Position numbers and translations under genes: made by a program. This document shows, in pieces, positions 26,567 through 35,289 of a DNA stretch of 64,000 nucleotides. Source of the stretch: Deltaproteobacteria bacterium (GTDB lineage Bacteria; Myxococcota; JADLHZ01); the NCBI GenBank assembly GCA_020848545.1, contig JADLHZ010000142.1, positions 27,571 to 91,570 on the forward strand, given 5' to 3'. The notes below the pieces were generated by a model. The model had not been told where the DNA came from and did not search any database. It saw only the letters and a list, made by a program, of their open reading frames with translations. Numbering within the stretch: the stretch's first letter is position 1; every line of letters starts with the position of its first letter.

Positions 26567-27037
26567 ATGAGCAGACTGTTCGTTCTAATGTTCGTTTTTT
26601 CATACATCGTGGCCTGCGCGCCGTCGATGATCCCGGGCACCCGCGTCGAAGACACCAAAGAGAACCGCACGGTGCTCAGCGTGCTCGGCGCCTACAAGAT
26701 GGCCGTCGAGAACCGTGACATCAACGCCGTGCTCGCGCTGTGCAGCGAGCGCTACTACGAAGACAACGCCAACAACGATCCGAGCGACGACTACGGCTAC
26801 AAGGACCTCGCGACGAAGGTGCTGCCAGACACCTTCAACCGTCTGAAGGAAGTGCGCCTCGATCTCGAGATCAAGGGCGTGAAGGTGGAGAAGAAGAAGG
26901 CGTATGCCGACATCCGCTTTCAGTTCCAAGCGAAGATGGCGCTCCCGGCCGGCGAGAAATGGCACGCCGATACCGAGATCAACCGCATCGAGTTCGAGGA
27001 TGAGAACGGCGTGTGGAAGATCGTGCGCGGGCTCTAG
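26567..27037 (+). CDS. NTF2-like lipoprotein
   Basis: 156 residues from ATG 26567, which gives a lipoprotein signal with lipobox YIVACAP. The mature part resembles a SnoaL/NTF2-like alpha+beta fold: a helix with AYKMAVENRDINAVLALC, then curved strands ending INRIEFEDENGVWKIV. These domains bind small ligands or other proteins and the fold alone gives no activity. It follows the membrane peptidase by 10 bp and is probably in its operon. Confidence 0.65.
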   Translation: MSRLFVLMFVFSYIVACAPSMIPGTRVEDTKENRTVLSVLGAYKMAVENRDINAVLALCSERYYEDNANNDPSDDYGYKDLATKVLPDTFNRLKEVRLDLEIKGVKVEKKKAYADIRFQFQAKMALPAGEKWHADTEINRIEFEDENGVWKIVRGL

Positions 27038-27089
27038 CCAGGCGCTGCGATACGGAAAGACATTTTATCGCATCGCCGATCTGATTGTT

Positions 27090-28049
27090 TCAGTCCACGT
27101 CCGGCAACCAACCGTCGAGCTCGAAGAGCTCCGCGGGATCGAAGTAGTACCCCCACAGCTTCGCTGAAAAATGCAGGTGCGGCCCGGTGACGCGGCCCGT
27201 GCGGCCGATCGTCCCAATCTTCTGCCCCGCGAACACGTGATCACCGCTCTTCGCGTCGATCTTCGTCATGTGGAAGTACGTCGTGAACAAGCCGAGGCCG
27301 TGGCTGATGAACACCGAGTTACCGGAGAAGTAGAGATCTTCGGCGAGGACGACGGTGCCGTCCGCAGCGGCGACGATCGGCTCCCCCACCTCGCCGTCGA
27401 AGTCGGTGCCGAGGTGGCGCGTGTGCTTCTCTTTGTTGATGATGCGCAGGGCACCAAAGAGGCTCGTATATAAAGGAGGCCGCGGCAGCACGAAGGGCAA
27501 GGTGAACTGCTGCAGCGAGCACATGGGCGCCTCGAGCCCGCCGTCGAACATGCCGGCGGCGAACGCGCGATCGATGTTGACGCGATCGCGCTTGATCCGC
27601 TCCTGCTCGCTCGGCGGCGGCGACGCGAACTTCTTCGCCACTTTGATCTCGCTCTTCGGGTACGGGACGTCCTCGACGCGCAAGCGCAGCGGGGCGCAGC
27701 CTCCGCCGACGCAGGCGCCGATGACTTGCTCGCCCGCGGTCCACTCGAGCGGCACCGCCCACAACGCGAAGCGTCGTTCACGCGCGTCGCGACCAGCGAG
27801 CGTCTGCACCCGCACGCGGCGGCCGCCAAAGTCGAGGTAGGCGAGGTCGCAGCCGAGATCCATGACGACGCCGAGGCGGCCGGGCAGCACGGGCTGGCGC
27901 ACGAGCAAGACACCGGCGTCGCCGCAGGTGACGGCCGGCTCCCACGCGTAGACCGGCATCGACGCCGACGCTGCGAAGTAGTCGGTGGCCGCAGCAGTCG
28001 CCGGGGCAAGGACGATCGCGGCGACGAGCAGCACCTTACGCGCTGGCAC
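27090..28049 (-). CDS. M23-family (LytM) zinc metallopeptidase
   Basis: 319 residues with a signal peptide ending near ATAAATD. The C-terminal domain is a LytM/peptidase M23 fold: HLGTDFD near 215 and GPHLHFS near 290 hold the zinc ligands. It may therefore be active against peptidoglycan cross-bridges, outside the inner membrane. The N-terminal half is a beta-rich domain of unknown role. Its start overlaps the stop of the NAD-kinase-like gene by 14 bp. Confidence 0.8.
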   Translation of the reverse strand: MPARKVLLVAAIVLAPATAAATDYFAASASMPVYAWEPAVTCGDAGVLLVRQPVLPGRLGVVMDLGCDLAYLDFGGRRVRVQTLAGRDARERRFALWAVPLEWTAGEQVIGACVGGGCAPLRLRVEDVPYPKSEIKVAKKFASPPPSEQERIKRDRVNIDRAFAAGMFDGGLEAPMCSLQQFTLPFVLPRPPLYTSLFGALRIINKEKHTRHLGTDFDGEVGEPIVAAADGTVVLAEDLYFSGNSVFISHGLGLFTTYFHMTKIDAKSGDHVFAGQKIGTIGRTGRVTGPHLHFSAKLWGYYFDPAELFELDGWLPDVD

Positions 28050-28998
28050 GCGTCGTCCCGGCCGGCGCTTGCTCCGGCGGCTTCACCGGCTGCACCAGGC
28101 GTAGCTTCGTCTCGGACACCGTGAGCTCGATCGCGTGGCCGCTCACGAACTCGATCGGATCGGCCTCGATGCCGTCGCCGAACGCGAGCCCCTCCTCCGG
28201 CATGTCGCTCGCGAGCGTCAGCTTCTCTCCGGCGGGGATCAAGCCCTTCGTCACATCGGTGCCCGTCGCCACGCTCGGCCACGCTTCGCGCACGAAGAAC
28301 ACCAAGCGATCGTCCTCGGGCTGCGGCAAGGGTGGCGCTTCCTTCAGCGGCGTCGCGATCGATCGCGTCCAGCCGGTGCAACCCGTGCCGCTCGCGATGA
28401 TGACGCCCGACGACGAGTGGCGCTCCTGCTTCGCGCCGAAGCTGATGCGATAGCGCGACGATTGGTGCGTGCGATGGCCGATGTAGATCTCGTTGAGCGC
28501 GAGCAGCTTCTGGCCGTCCTCGCGCGTCGCCTCAACCATCGTCCGCGCCTGCACGAAGAAGCGATCCTTCACGCCGCCGTCGGCGTACGCCAGCAAGTCG
28601 GTGAAGCGCTCGGGCGGGTGCGGCACGAGCACGCCTTCGTAGAACGACGGGTCCGGGTTGACGCCGATCGCGAGCTGGCCGCGCAGATACTTCGCGGCGT
28701 TGGCGACGAGCCCGTCTTGGCCGACGAAGACGACGATGTCGTCCGGCGCGAAGAGGAAGCGATCCAAGTGCACGCGATCGACGCGCGTCTGCCGGCGGTT
28801 CACCGGGAGCTGCCGCTGCACGGTGTGGAGCGCCGTTTCGAAGCGCTCGTGCGCGAGCTCGTAGTCTTTCATCTTCTGGCCGCGGCTCTCGAGGTAAAAC
28901 GCGGCCTGCGTGTGCGTGCCCCAGCGCTCGAGCAAGAGCTCGAACGGCGTCTTGCGCGTCACCATGACGACGCGTGCCTGTGACGACGGATCGGCCAA
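28036..28998 (-). CDS. NAD kinase-like protein
   Basis: 320 residues. A central Rossmann-like part contains VVFVGQDGLVANAAKYL (position of the GGDG motif of NAD kinases, here GQDG) near residue 90. Later SSGVIIASGTGCTGWTRS matches the conserved GSTGW region. It is therefore in the NAD kinase/diacylglycerol kinase fold superfamily, which phosphorylates NAD or similar nucleotides with ATP. The GQDG change and an N-terminal extension make the substrate uncertain. It lies four bases from the SPFH gene and overlaps the peptidase gene. Confidence 0.7.
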   Translation of the reverse strand: MADPSSQARVVMVTRKTPFELLLERWGTHTQAAFYLESRGQKMKDYELAHERFETALHTVQRQLPVNRRQTRVDRVHLDRFLFAPDDIVVFVGQDGLVANAAKYLRGQLAIGVNPDPSFYEGVLVPHPPERFTDLLAYADGGVKDRFFVQARTMVEATREDGQKLLALNEIYIGHRTHQSSRYRISFGAKQERHSSSGVIIASGTGCTGWTRSIATPLKEAPPLPQPEDDRLVFFVREAWPSVATGTDVTKGLIPAGEKLTLASDMPEEGLAFGDGIEADPIEFVSGHAIELTVSETKLRLVQPVKPPEQAPAGTTRASA

Positions 28999-29001
28999 GG
29001 G

Positions 29002-30036
29002 TCAGCTCTGCTTGCGCAGAAGGTCGCCGAAGAGCTCGGCCGCGAGATCCGGCGTGACGTTCAAGTGGCCGATCGTCTGCAGCTTGTGCGCGAGCTCCAT
29101 CAACGCGAGGCCGCTGAGCACGTGGCGCGGGCTGTCGCCGTAGAGCTTGGCGCGCTCTTTCTCGAGGGCGCCTTGCGTCTCGCCGACGGTGCGCATCGAC
29201 TCGGCCTGGCCTTTGGCGCGCACCTTGTCGTTCTCGGCCGCGGTGCGCGCTGTCAGCAAGTTGCGCTCGGCCTCGGCTTCCGCGGTGATCCGCGCCGCTT
29301 GCGCCGCCGTCTTCGCCGCCAGCGCCTGGTTCTGGCCTTGCTGCGTGATCAGCACCTCATTGCGCTTGGCGAGCTCGATCTGCGTGTGCAGCTCGTTCTC
29401 TTTGATCGCGCGCTCCTTCTCGACCGCGACCGCGCGGCGCGAAAACGTGGCCTCGTCGGCGCGCTGTTGAATCAGCTCCCGCGTCGGCGTCTGCAGCGCC
29501 TTCTCGAGCTCGGCCGTCGCGCGCACGCTGAGCACGCGCACGGTGCCGATGGTCATGCCCATCTTCTTGATCCCGGGATCCGTGTCGAGCACAGCGACGA
29601 TCGCGTCGCGGATCGGATCGGCGCCCACGGTCACGGCCTCTTCGATCGTGGCGGTGCCCAGGTATTTTCGGGTGGCGCCGGTCGCCAGGCGCGAGAGGAA
29701 GCTCTGCACCTTTTCGATCGGCGGTTGCACGTAGGCGCCGGTGTTCGGATCGATCGTGAAGTTGATCGCGTCGGCGGCGGCGGCCGGCTCACTGAAGCGG
29801 TAGGTGATGACGCCTTGCACGGTGGCGAGCTGAAAGTCCTTCGTCGGCTCCGTGATCGCGAAGATGACGTCGTTCTCTTGCAACGGGATCTCGGCGATGC
29901 CCGCGACGAGCGGATCGAAGAAGTACGCGAGGCCGCGGCCTTGCCGGCGCAGCTTGCCCTTCGCGTAGTGCATGATGAAGGTGTTGGGATCGGCGCGGAG
30001 GTGTCGGAGAAAACCGAAGCGTGAGATGGTCGCCAT
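29002..30036 (-). CDS. SPFH/Band 7 domain protein
   Basis: 344 residues from the ATG at 30036. The SPFH (stomatin/prohibitin/flotillin) domain spans about residues 40-200. It is followed by a long Ala/Glu/Lys-rich coiled coil (about 200-290), as in flotillin- and stomatin-type scaffolds. There is no clear N-terminal membrane helix, so membrane association may be peripheral. Such proteins organise membrane microdomains and bind proteases. It is the first gene of a three-gene minus-strand operon with the NAD-kinase-like and M23 genes. Confidence 0.8.
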   Translation of the reverse strand: MATISRFGFLRHLRADPNTFIMHYAKGKLRRQGRGLAYFFDPLVAGIAEIPLQENDVIFAITEPTKDFQLATVQGVITYRFSEPAAAADAINFTIDPNTGAYVQPPIEKVQSFLSRLATGATRKYLGTATIEEAVTVGADPIRDAIVAVLDTDPGIKKMGMTIGTVRVLSVRATAELEKALQTPTRELIQQRADEATFSRRAVAVEKERAIKENELHTQIELAKRNEVLITQQGQNQALAAKTAAQAARITAEAEAERNLLTARTAAENDKVRAKGQAESMRTVGETQGALEKERAKLYGDSPRHVLSGLALMELAHKLQTIGHLNVTPDLAAELFGDLLRKQS

Positions 30037-30056
30037 GTGCGGCCGACTTAGCACAA

Positions 30057-30272
30057 GTGGTGCCGCCCTCAAGTGTAGAGGCAGCGGACGAGCTCGCGAG
30101 GCTCTTCGTGCTCGACTGGGCACCTTCACGCTTACCGCGCGAACGCGCCGCCGCCGACTACGCGCGAGCCCTCTCTCTGACGCCGGTGATCGTCGAGGCG
30201 GAGCTCGTGCAAGATCTGCGCGCTGCCTTCGATGAGCGCGAGATCGTGGTCTTCGCGGTGACCATCTCTGCG
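30057..30272 (+). pseudogene. Remnant of a carboxymuconolactone decarboxylase/AhpD-family gene
   Basis: Between two minus-strand genes the plus frame reads like the C-terminal half of an AhpD/CMD-family protein. RERAAADYARALSLTP is followed by a helix with LVQDLRAAFDEREIVVFAVTIS, the usual spacing in that family. There is no start with the conserved CxxC part upstream, and the frame runs on into antisense sequence, so I read it as a decayed 3' fragment. Confidence 0.4.
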
Positions 30273-30307
30273 CCCTGCCGAAGCCCCGTTCGTGACTCGC
30301 CAGGTCC

Positions 30308-33300
30308 TTACGGCAGCCGCACTTCGAGGACGCTGTTCTCGAACGCATCGGCGAGGAAGATCGTGCCGAAGAAGTCGATCGCGATCGCCATGCCGCCGTT
30401 CAAAAAGCCAGGCAGCGGCCCCGGCGTGACGCGCCGGACCGTGCCTGACCCGGCGAGCGTCTCGATCGCACACAGCGCGTCGTTCGGATGCGTCACGCGG
30501 CGCAAGCGAAAACCCTCGGTGACATACACGGCGCCCTCGAAGACGGCGAGCCCAGCGGGCTCCGATCGCATCGACAAGCTGCCACACGCGGGAGACGGAA
30601 ACGCCGTGCAGTCGCATGGTCCGTCGCGCGGCGGCCCGGCTGAGCCGACGACGACCGTGCGCACGACGGTCTGCCCCCCGCCGCCCGTCAGCTCGGTTTC
30701 GACGGCGCGCAAACGCGCGCTGCCGGCGTCGTAAACGTAGACCCGATCGATGCTCTCGATCGCGATGGCGCTCGGGGCATCGAAGGTGGCGCAACCGCAG
30801 TTGAGCGCGAACGGCTGGCACGCGGCGGTCATCGCGCCGTCAGCCGTTCCCGCAATGGGACATCCGGCGATCGAGATCACTTCACGCGTGGGCAACACAC
30901 CGCGCAGCATGTTGTTGCCGGTGTCAGCGACGAAGATCATTCCGCTCAAGGGATCGACCGCCACGCCGCGCGGGTCGCGAAAGGTGGCGGCGGTACCGTC
31001 GCCATCCTGCACTCCATCGCTGCCGTTCCCAGCCAAGGTGCTGACGACGCCAGTGGTATCGAGGACTCGGATCGCGTGGTTACCCGTGTCGGCCACGACG
31101 AGGGCGCCGTCGCCCCGCCGCGCGATCCCCTGCGGCCGCGAGAAACGCGCGAGAGGCAGCGACCCGTTGCGAAACCCCACGCCTGCGCCGGCGACGGTGG
31201 CGACGGTCGGCTGATCCGATGCCCGATCGATGCGGCGGATGCGGTGGTTCTCCGTGTCGGCAAGGTAGAATGTGTCGCCTCCGACCCCGACGATCCCGCG
31301 CGGACCGAAAAATCGCGCGGCGCCGCCCGCGCCATCCGTGGCCCCGGGGTGCGGCAACGACGCGCCCACGCTCGTGACCGTGCCCTCCATCGTCCCCGCA
31401 GTATCGAAGCCGGTGAGAAGGCGCAGTGTGTGGTTGTCCCGATCGGCCACGAACAGCTGGCCGCTCGGGCCGAAAGCGAGCCCGGCTGGACCAGAGTAGC
31501 GCGCGCTCATGGCGGCACCGTCGATCGCCCCGTTCTCGTCGCCGCCGGCGAGCGCAACGCCATCTCCCGTGAGCGCCACGACCCCGACGATCCGCGGGTC
31601 GACGAGGCAGCCGCTCGGGCACGCGTTCGTGCCGAGCAACGTTCCATCCGGCGCGAACGCGAGCCCAGAAATCTCGTTGCCGACCTCCTTGGCCAACTGG
31701 AGCGTGACGAAGGCGTCCGGGTCGCTGCCGATCCGCCTGAGTTGGTTCGAGTTCATGGCGATGACCAGGCTCTGATCGGACGGGTCTTGCGCCATCGCGC
31801 CGATCACTCCAAATCGCGCATCGACCCCGCTGACCCCTGTCGGGCCGCCGGTGCCGTTCGGCACATCACCGATCGACCCGGTCGACCCGGCGACGAGCAT
31901 GATCGAACCCGGGCCCGTCGTGTCCACGCGGTGCACCGATGCCCCACCACCCTTCGCGGCGACGTACACTTCGGTCGGCGAAGCGGCGACGATGGCGCCG
32001 GGCTCGCAGAGCCGTGTCGAGGCGAATGGGCCGTTGCCCGTGGTGCAGGAGAGGCGGTTGCAAGCGGTGAGGTTCGTGACCGTTACCGGCCCAGGCCCGA
32101 GCGTCACGCGCCGCAAACAATTGTTCGCGGCGTCGGTGACGAGCAAGGTGTCGTCGTCGGCGAGCGCGATCCACTTCGGCGAGGTGAAGCGAGCGGTGCT
32201 CAAAGACCCCTGCTGGGGGCCGGCGATGCCAACGATGCCCGCCACGAGGGCGACCGACCCATCCGTGTTGACGCGACGGATGACGTGGTTGTCCGAGTCG
32301 GCCACGTAGGCGCGGCCCAGTGAATCCACGGCGACGCCGTACGGAGCCGCGAAGCGCACGTCGGCGCCGCTGCCGTCGGAAAAACCCCGCCCGCCGAGTG
32401 CACCAGCGACGACGGCGATCCCGCTCGGGCGGATCGGCACGTCGACCACCGTCTCGTCGGACGCGTCCCCCGCGGCGTTGACGGCACGCACGGCAAGGTG
32501 CACGACGCCGCTCGGGCCTGCGGTGAAAGTCGTCGATTGGCCGGTCGTCGCCGCGAGCGTGCCTCCCGACGCAGTCCAAGCATAGCCGACGCCCAAATCA
32601 GACGCTTCGACCCGCACGACGTAGCCTGCGCGCAGCGCCGTCACTGCGGGAGGCGCCACGACGATCGGCGCCCGGGGTAGCTCGATCGACGACAGCGACA
32701 ACACCGCCGGCGCCGACGATTCTCCGAGCGTGTTGGTCGCGACGCAGGTCACCACGACCGGCCCGGGCGCACCCGCTGTGAAAGTCACATTGGTACCGGA
32801 AGCGGCGGAGGTGATGATGCCGTTGCCGATCGACCAATGGTACGAGAGTCCCGCCACAGCGTCGGCGATCGCCGCGACATAGCCCGGTCGACCCTCCGTG
32901 ACGAACGCGCTGGCAAACGAGATCGCAGGTTGCACCGGCGCCGGAACCACCGTCACCGTGGCGATCGCGCTCTTGCCGCCGGCGATCTGCGCGGAGACGC
33001 GGTAGACGCCCGGCGCGATCGGCGCGACGTAGCCGCCACTCGCGTCGATGACTCCGCCGCCCGTCTCGAGCACCGCGAACGACGCGAGGGCGCCGTCGGC
33101 ATCGATGAGCTGCGCCGTGAACGCGACCTCGCCGCCGACCGACACGGTGGCGCTCGCGGGGAAGATGCTCACCGCGCTGCAGTCGCACGCCGTGCTCTCG
33201 CGCTCCTCATTGCACACGCTGAGCCCCGTGCGACCGCTCGCGCAAACGCACGCCGTCTGCTCGCCGCTCGCGCAGCGGGTGTCCTCGGGGATGGTGACGG

Positions 33301-33367
33301 CGCCGAAACGACGAATGCAACCCGAGACGGCGCTGATGCACAGCGCGACGATCAAGCAGCGGAGCAT
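30308..33367 (-). CDS. NHL-repeat beta-propeller lipoprotein with Ig-like domains
   Basis: 1019 residues with lipobox VSGC. A Cys-rich linker of about 40 residues is followed by three Ig-like/PKD-like domains (about 60-330). From about 330 to the end lie NHL-type propeller repeats, each with the FxxPxGIAxxxxGxLxVADxxNHxIRxL pattern, for example PQGIARRGDGALVVADTGNH. NHL propellers bind proteins or carbohydrates. The protein is probably surface exposed. It is flanked on both sides by gene remnants, which suggests past rearrangement around it. Confidence 0.75.
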   Translation of the reverse strand: MLRCLIVALCISAVSGCIRRFGAVTIPEDTRCASGEQTACVCASGRTGLSVCNEERESTACDCSAVSIFPASATVSVGGEVAFTAQLIDADGALASFAVLETGGGVIDASGGYVAPIAPGVYRVSAQIAGGKSAIATVTVVPAPVQPAISFASAFVTEGRPGYVAAIADAVAGLSYHWSIGNGIITSAASGTNVTFTAGAPGPVVVTCVATNTLGESSAPAVLSLSSIELPRAPIVVAPPAVTALRAGYVVRVEASDLGVGYAWTASGGTLAATTGQSTTFTAGPSGVVHLAVRAVNAAGDASDETVVDVPIRPSGIAVVAGALGGRGFSDGSGADVRFAAPYGVAVDSLGRAYVADSDNHVIRRVNTDGSVALVAGIVGIAGPQQGSLSTARFTSPKWIALADDDTLLVTDAANNCLRRVTLGPGPVTVTNLTACNRLSCTTGNGPFASTRLCEPGAIVAASPTEVYVAAKGGGASVHRVDTTGPGSIMLVAGSTGSIGDVPNGTGGPTGVSGVDARFGVIGAMAQDPSDQSLVIAMNSNQLRRIGSDPDAFVTLQLAKEVGNEISGLAFAPDGTLLGTNACPSGCLVDPRIVGVVALTGDGVALAGGDENGAIDGAAMSARYSGPAGLAFGPSGQLFVADRDNHTLRLLTGFDTAGTMEGTVTSVGASLPHPGATDGAGGAARFFGPRGIVGVGGDTFYLADTENHRIRRIDRASDQPTVATVAGAGVGFRNGSLPLARFSRPQGIARRGDGALVVADTGNHAIRVLDTTGVVSTLAGNGSDGVQDGDGTAATFRDPRGVAVDPLSGMIFVADTGNNMLRGVLPTREVISIAGCPIAGTADGAMTAACQPFALNCGCATFDAPSAIAIESIDRVYVYDAGSARLRAVETELTGGGGQTVVRTVVVGSAGPPRDGPCDCTAFPSPACGSLSMRSEPAGLAVFEGAVYVTEGFRLRRVTHPNDALCAIETLAGSGTVRRVTPGPLPGFLNGGMAIAIDFFGTIFLADAFENSVLEVRLP

Positions 33368-33407
33368 CGACCAACGTTACCCGACCGCGCTCGAGCGAAC
33401 GCCTTTT

Positions 33408-33590
33408 TCAGCGCTCCGTGGCGCCGATGTCGATGGCGTTTTGCGGACGGAGCTTGCCGAGCAGGTCGACTCGATGCAGGCCAAAGGTACCGAAGCTGCT
33501 CGCCGCGTCCACGGCGGCGTCGATGGCCGGTGAGCCGAGAGAGAGCGCGTATCGAGACTTGAATGACCGTCGCGACCACTCGCTCGGGCG
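33408..33590 (-). pseudogene. 3' fragment of a beta-helix surface-protein gene
   Basis: The minus strand encodes SLGSPAIDAA, then RVDLLGKLRP and AIDIGATER before a TGA at 33408-33410. This is the standard ending of right-handed parallel beta-helix (choice-of-anchor Q type) proteins. In-frame stops just upstream (near 33620-33630) leave only the last 50-70 codons, so it is a remnant. Confidence 0.5.
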
Positions 33591-33598
33591 CGCGCTGT

Positions 33599-33736
33599 AG
33601 GCCCCCTGTCTCGCTGCCCCAGATCACGATCAACGACACGGCGAAGAAAGCGCTGCAGGACATCTCGCGGATGAGAAAGGACACGCCGCTGTACTTCCAC
33701 TGTCATCACGGCGGCCGTAGTCAAGCGGCCTTCGCA
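33599..33736 (+). pseudogene. Rhodanese-like domain fragment
   Basis: The plus frame encodes RKDTPLYFHCHHGGRSQAA, the catalytic loop of the rhodanese-like domain found alone or fused to glutaredoxin in this group, with the active Cys in FHCHHGGRS. Coding similarity fades shortly before and after, no start is present, and the frame ends in Arg/Gln-rich noise. Together with the neighbouring beta-helix fragment it fills the 372-bp gap 33368-33739, which otherwise holds nothing I can identify. Confidence 0.45.
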
Positions 33737-33739
33737 ACC

Positions 33740-34894
33740 TCACCGCGGCGGCGGAGGCATCAGGAGCAAAGGCAGTGAGAACAACCCGAGGGCGAACGGT
33801 GACGCAATGGCGTCGCCATAGTTCGCTGTTCGCGGCGGCAACGCGAGCGAGCCATCGCCCACGTGAAACGCCTCGGCTTCGTAGGGATTCTGCAAATAAC
33901 CCCCGGGCGCCCAGGCAAAGTACTGCGCGTAAAACGAAAGAAAACCGGCACCTCCGCGTCCGCCGCCACCGGGGCTGCCGGCGATTTGGTCACGGTGGGT
34001 GAGCTCATGTGCCCCAGTTTCCGAATTGATGTGCATTTCGGCAATGTGCACAGTGCTGCCAAGCGTCGTGGACGCGCGACCCTCTACCGCCTGGTAGATG
34101 CCGCCAGCGCGCCACGTCGTACGTCGAGCAACGTCGGACACGTCGAAACCGGCGTCGCTGGCATGCGCAACGGTCTCGTTGTTCCAGTCGGTAGACAGTC
34201 GCAGCGGCGCACCGATCGAGAGATTGACCACGGCAGCCAAGGCGGCGCCGTAACCCGCACCGACGGCGGCGAACGTTCCGAGATCAGAGGTGTGTCCGTT
34301 CAGAAGCGCCGCGAGGGTATTGCTGAGCGCGAAGAATCCTGATTCCCAGGCTGTATCGGCGAAGCCATTGGCCACGAGCTCGCTGGTCACCAGACGAGCC
34401 CGACCGCCTTCCATGCGGTAGCCGTCATAGAGCATTGGATTTGTGCCAAGCTCACTTCGCGCGAGCGACAACAGCGCCCCGGACAACATGCCCGTGCGGT
34501 AGTCCCAAGTGCGGTCGACCGCCCGATTGAGAATCTGCAGCGGCAGGGAGCCGATAGCGCCCAAACAAATCGCTTCGGCTTGTGGCGTACCTACAAGGCA
34601 ACTGCCGATTTCGGCGCCGGTGAGCGCATCGAGCGCAAGGTCTCCCGGCGAGAAGACGCGCAGGCCGCGGGCTGCGCGCGAAATAGCGCCAATGCCGAGC
34701 GCGGTGACCGCGGCTCCGCCAACGGTGAGCGTATCGACGAGGACATCGGCCTCGGGGCTGCTACCCTCGGAGGGGCGTGAAGACGCGCCGTCCGATCCAA
34801 CGATTGGGCTCGCTCCCGCGCTGGTCAAGAGGGGAGAACCCGAGCCATCCCACTGAAAGACCACGTTGAACATCACGCCTTCGATATCCGCCAT
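33740..34894 (-). CDS. Hypothetical protein with HExxH motif
   Basis: 384 residues from ATG 34894; the frame stays open to 35068 and a longer start is possible. The middle is Gly/Ala-rich with two hydrophobic segments (about 65-130 and 200-250). Near residue 310 it has GAHELTHRDQ, an HExxH zinc motif, followed by PYEAEAF about 35 residues later that could supply a Glu ligand. No named family. It could be a peptidase-like domain of a surface or toxin protein. No clear signal peptide or ribosome-binding site. It is adjacent to gene remnants, so its integrity is uncertain. Confidence 0.45.
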   Translation of the reverse strand: MADIEGVMFNVVFQWDGSGSPLLTSAGASPIVGSDGASSRPSEGSSPEADVLVDTLTVGGAAVTALGIGAISRAARGLRVFSPGDLALDALTGAEIGSCLVGTPQAEAICLGAIGSLPLQILNRAVDRTWDYRTGMLSGALLSLARSELGTNPMLYDGYRMEGGRARLVTSELVANGFADTAWESGFFALSNTLAALLNGHTSDLGTFAAVGAGYGAALAAVVNLSIGAPLRLSTDWNNETVAHASDAGFDVSDVARRTTWRAGGIYQAVEGRASTTLGSTVHIAEMHINSETGAHELTHRDQIAGSPGGGGRGGAGFLSFYAQYFAWAPGGYLQNPYEAEAFHVGDGSLALPPRTANYGDAIASPFALGLFSLPLLLMPPPPR

Positions 34895-34903
34895 GACGGA
34901 GTT

Positions 34904-34927
34904 ATCGACCCAGCGATCGACCCAGCG
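34904..34927. repeat. Tandem 12-bp duplication
   Basis: ATCGACCCAGCG is repeated twice without a gap. In the open minus frame upstream of the HExxH gene it would encode a duplicated RWVD tetrapeptide. The surrounding gap, 34895-35289, otherwise shows no gene, promoter or structure that I can support. Confidence 0.6.
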
Positions 34928-35289
34928 ACGCGGCGTGCGCGCACAAACGCCGACTGGTGTCGGTGTTCTTCCGGCAACCGTTTGGAACCTCGTAGCCGTG
35001 GAGCCGTTCAAGCAAGGAAGTCGATTCGACCGCTCCGGGTACCGAGGCTCGCGTTCGCAGACGCCCATGTCGAGGCAGCGTGCCCCACGCGATCAGGATC
35101 GCCCGAGGCCCCCGCAGTCGGCGCCGCCAAGCGCGCCTGGGTCGAGCACGCTCTTTGCACCTTGGTGATCGAGGAGCACTCCCCCATGGAAATCGACCCT
35201 CCGTTCTTCGCGACGGCACTTTTCCGATCGCATCGACGCTTCCATCATAGTGCTTGACGATGCGCGTGCGTTTCGGTCAGGACGCGCGC

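Noticed and set aside
27050..27085. Terminator hairpin after the NTF2-like gene
   Set aside because: A 7-bp stem with a 13-base loop and no T-tract; too weak to call.
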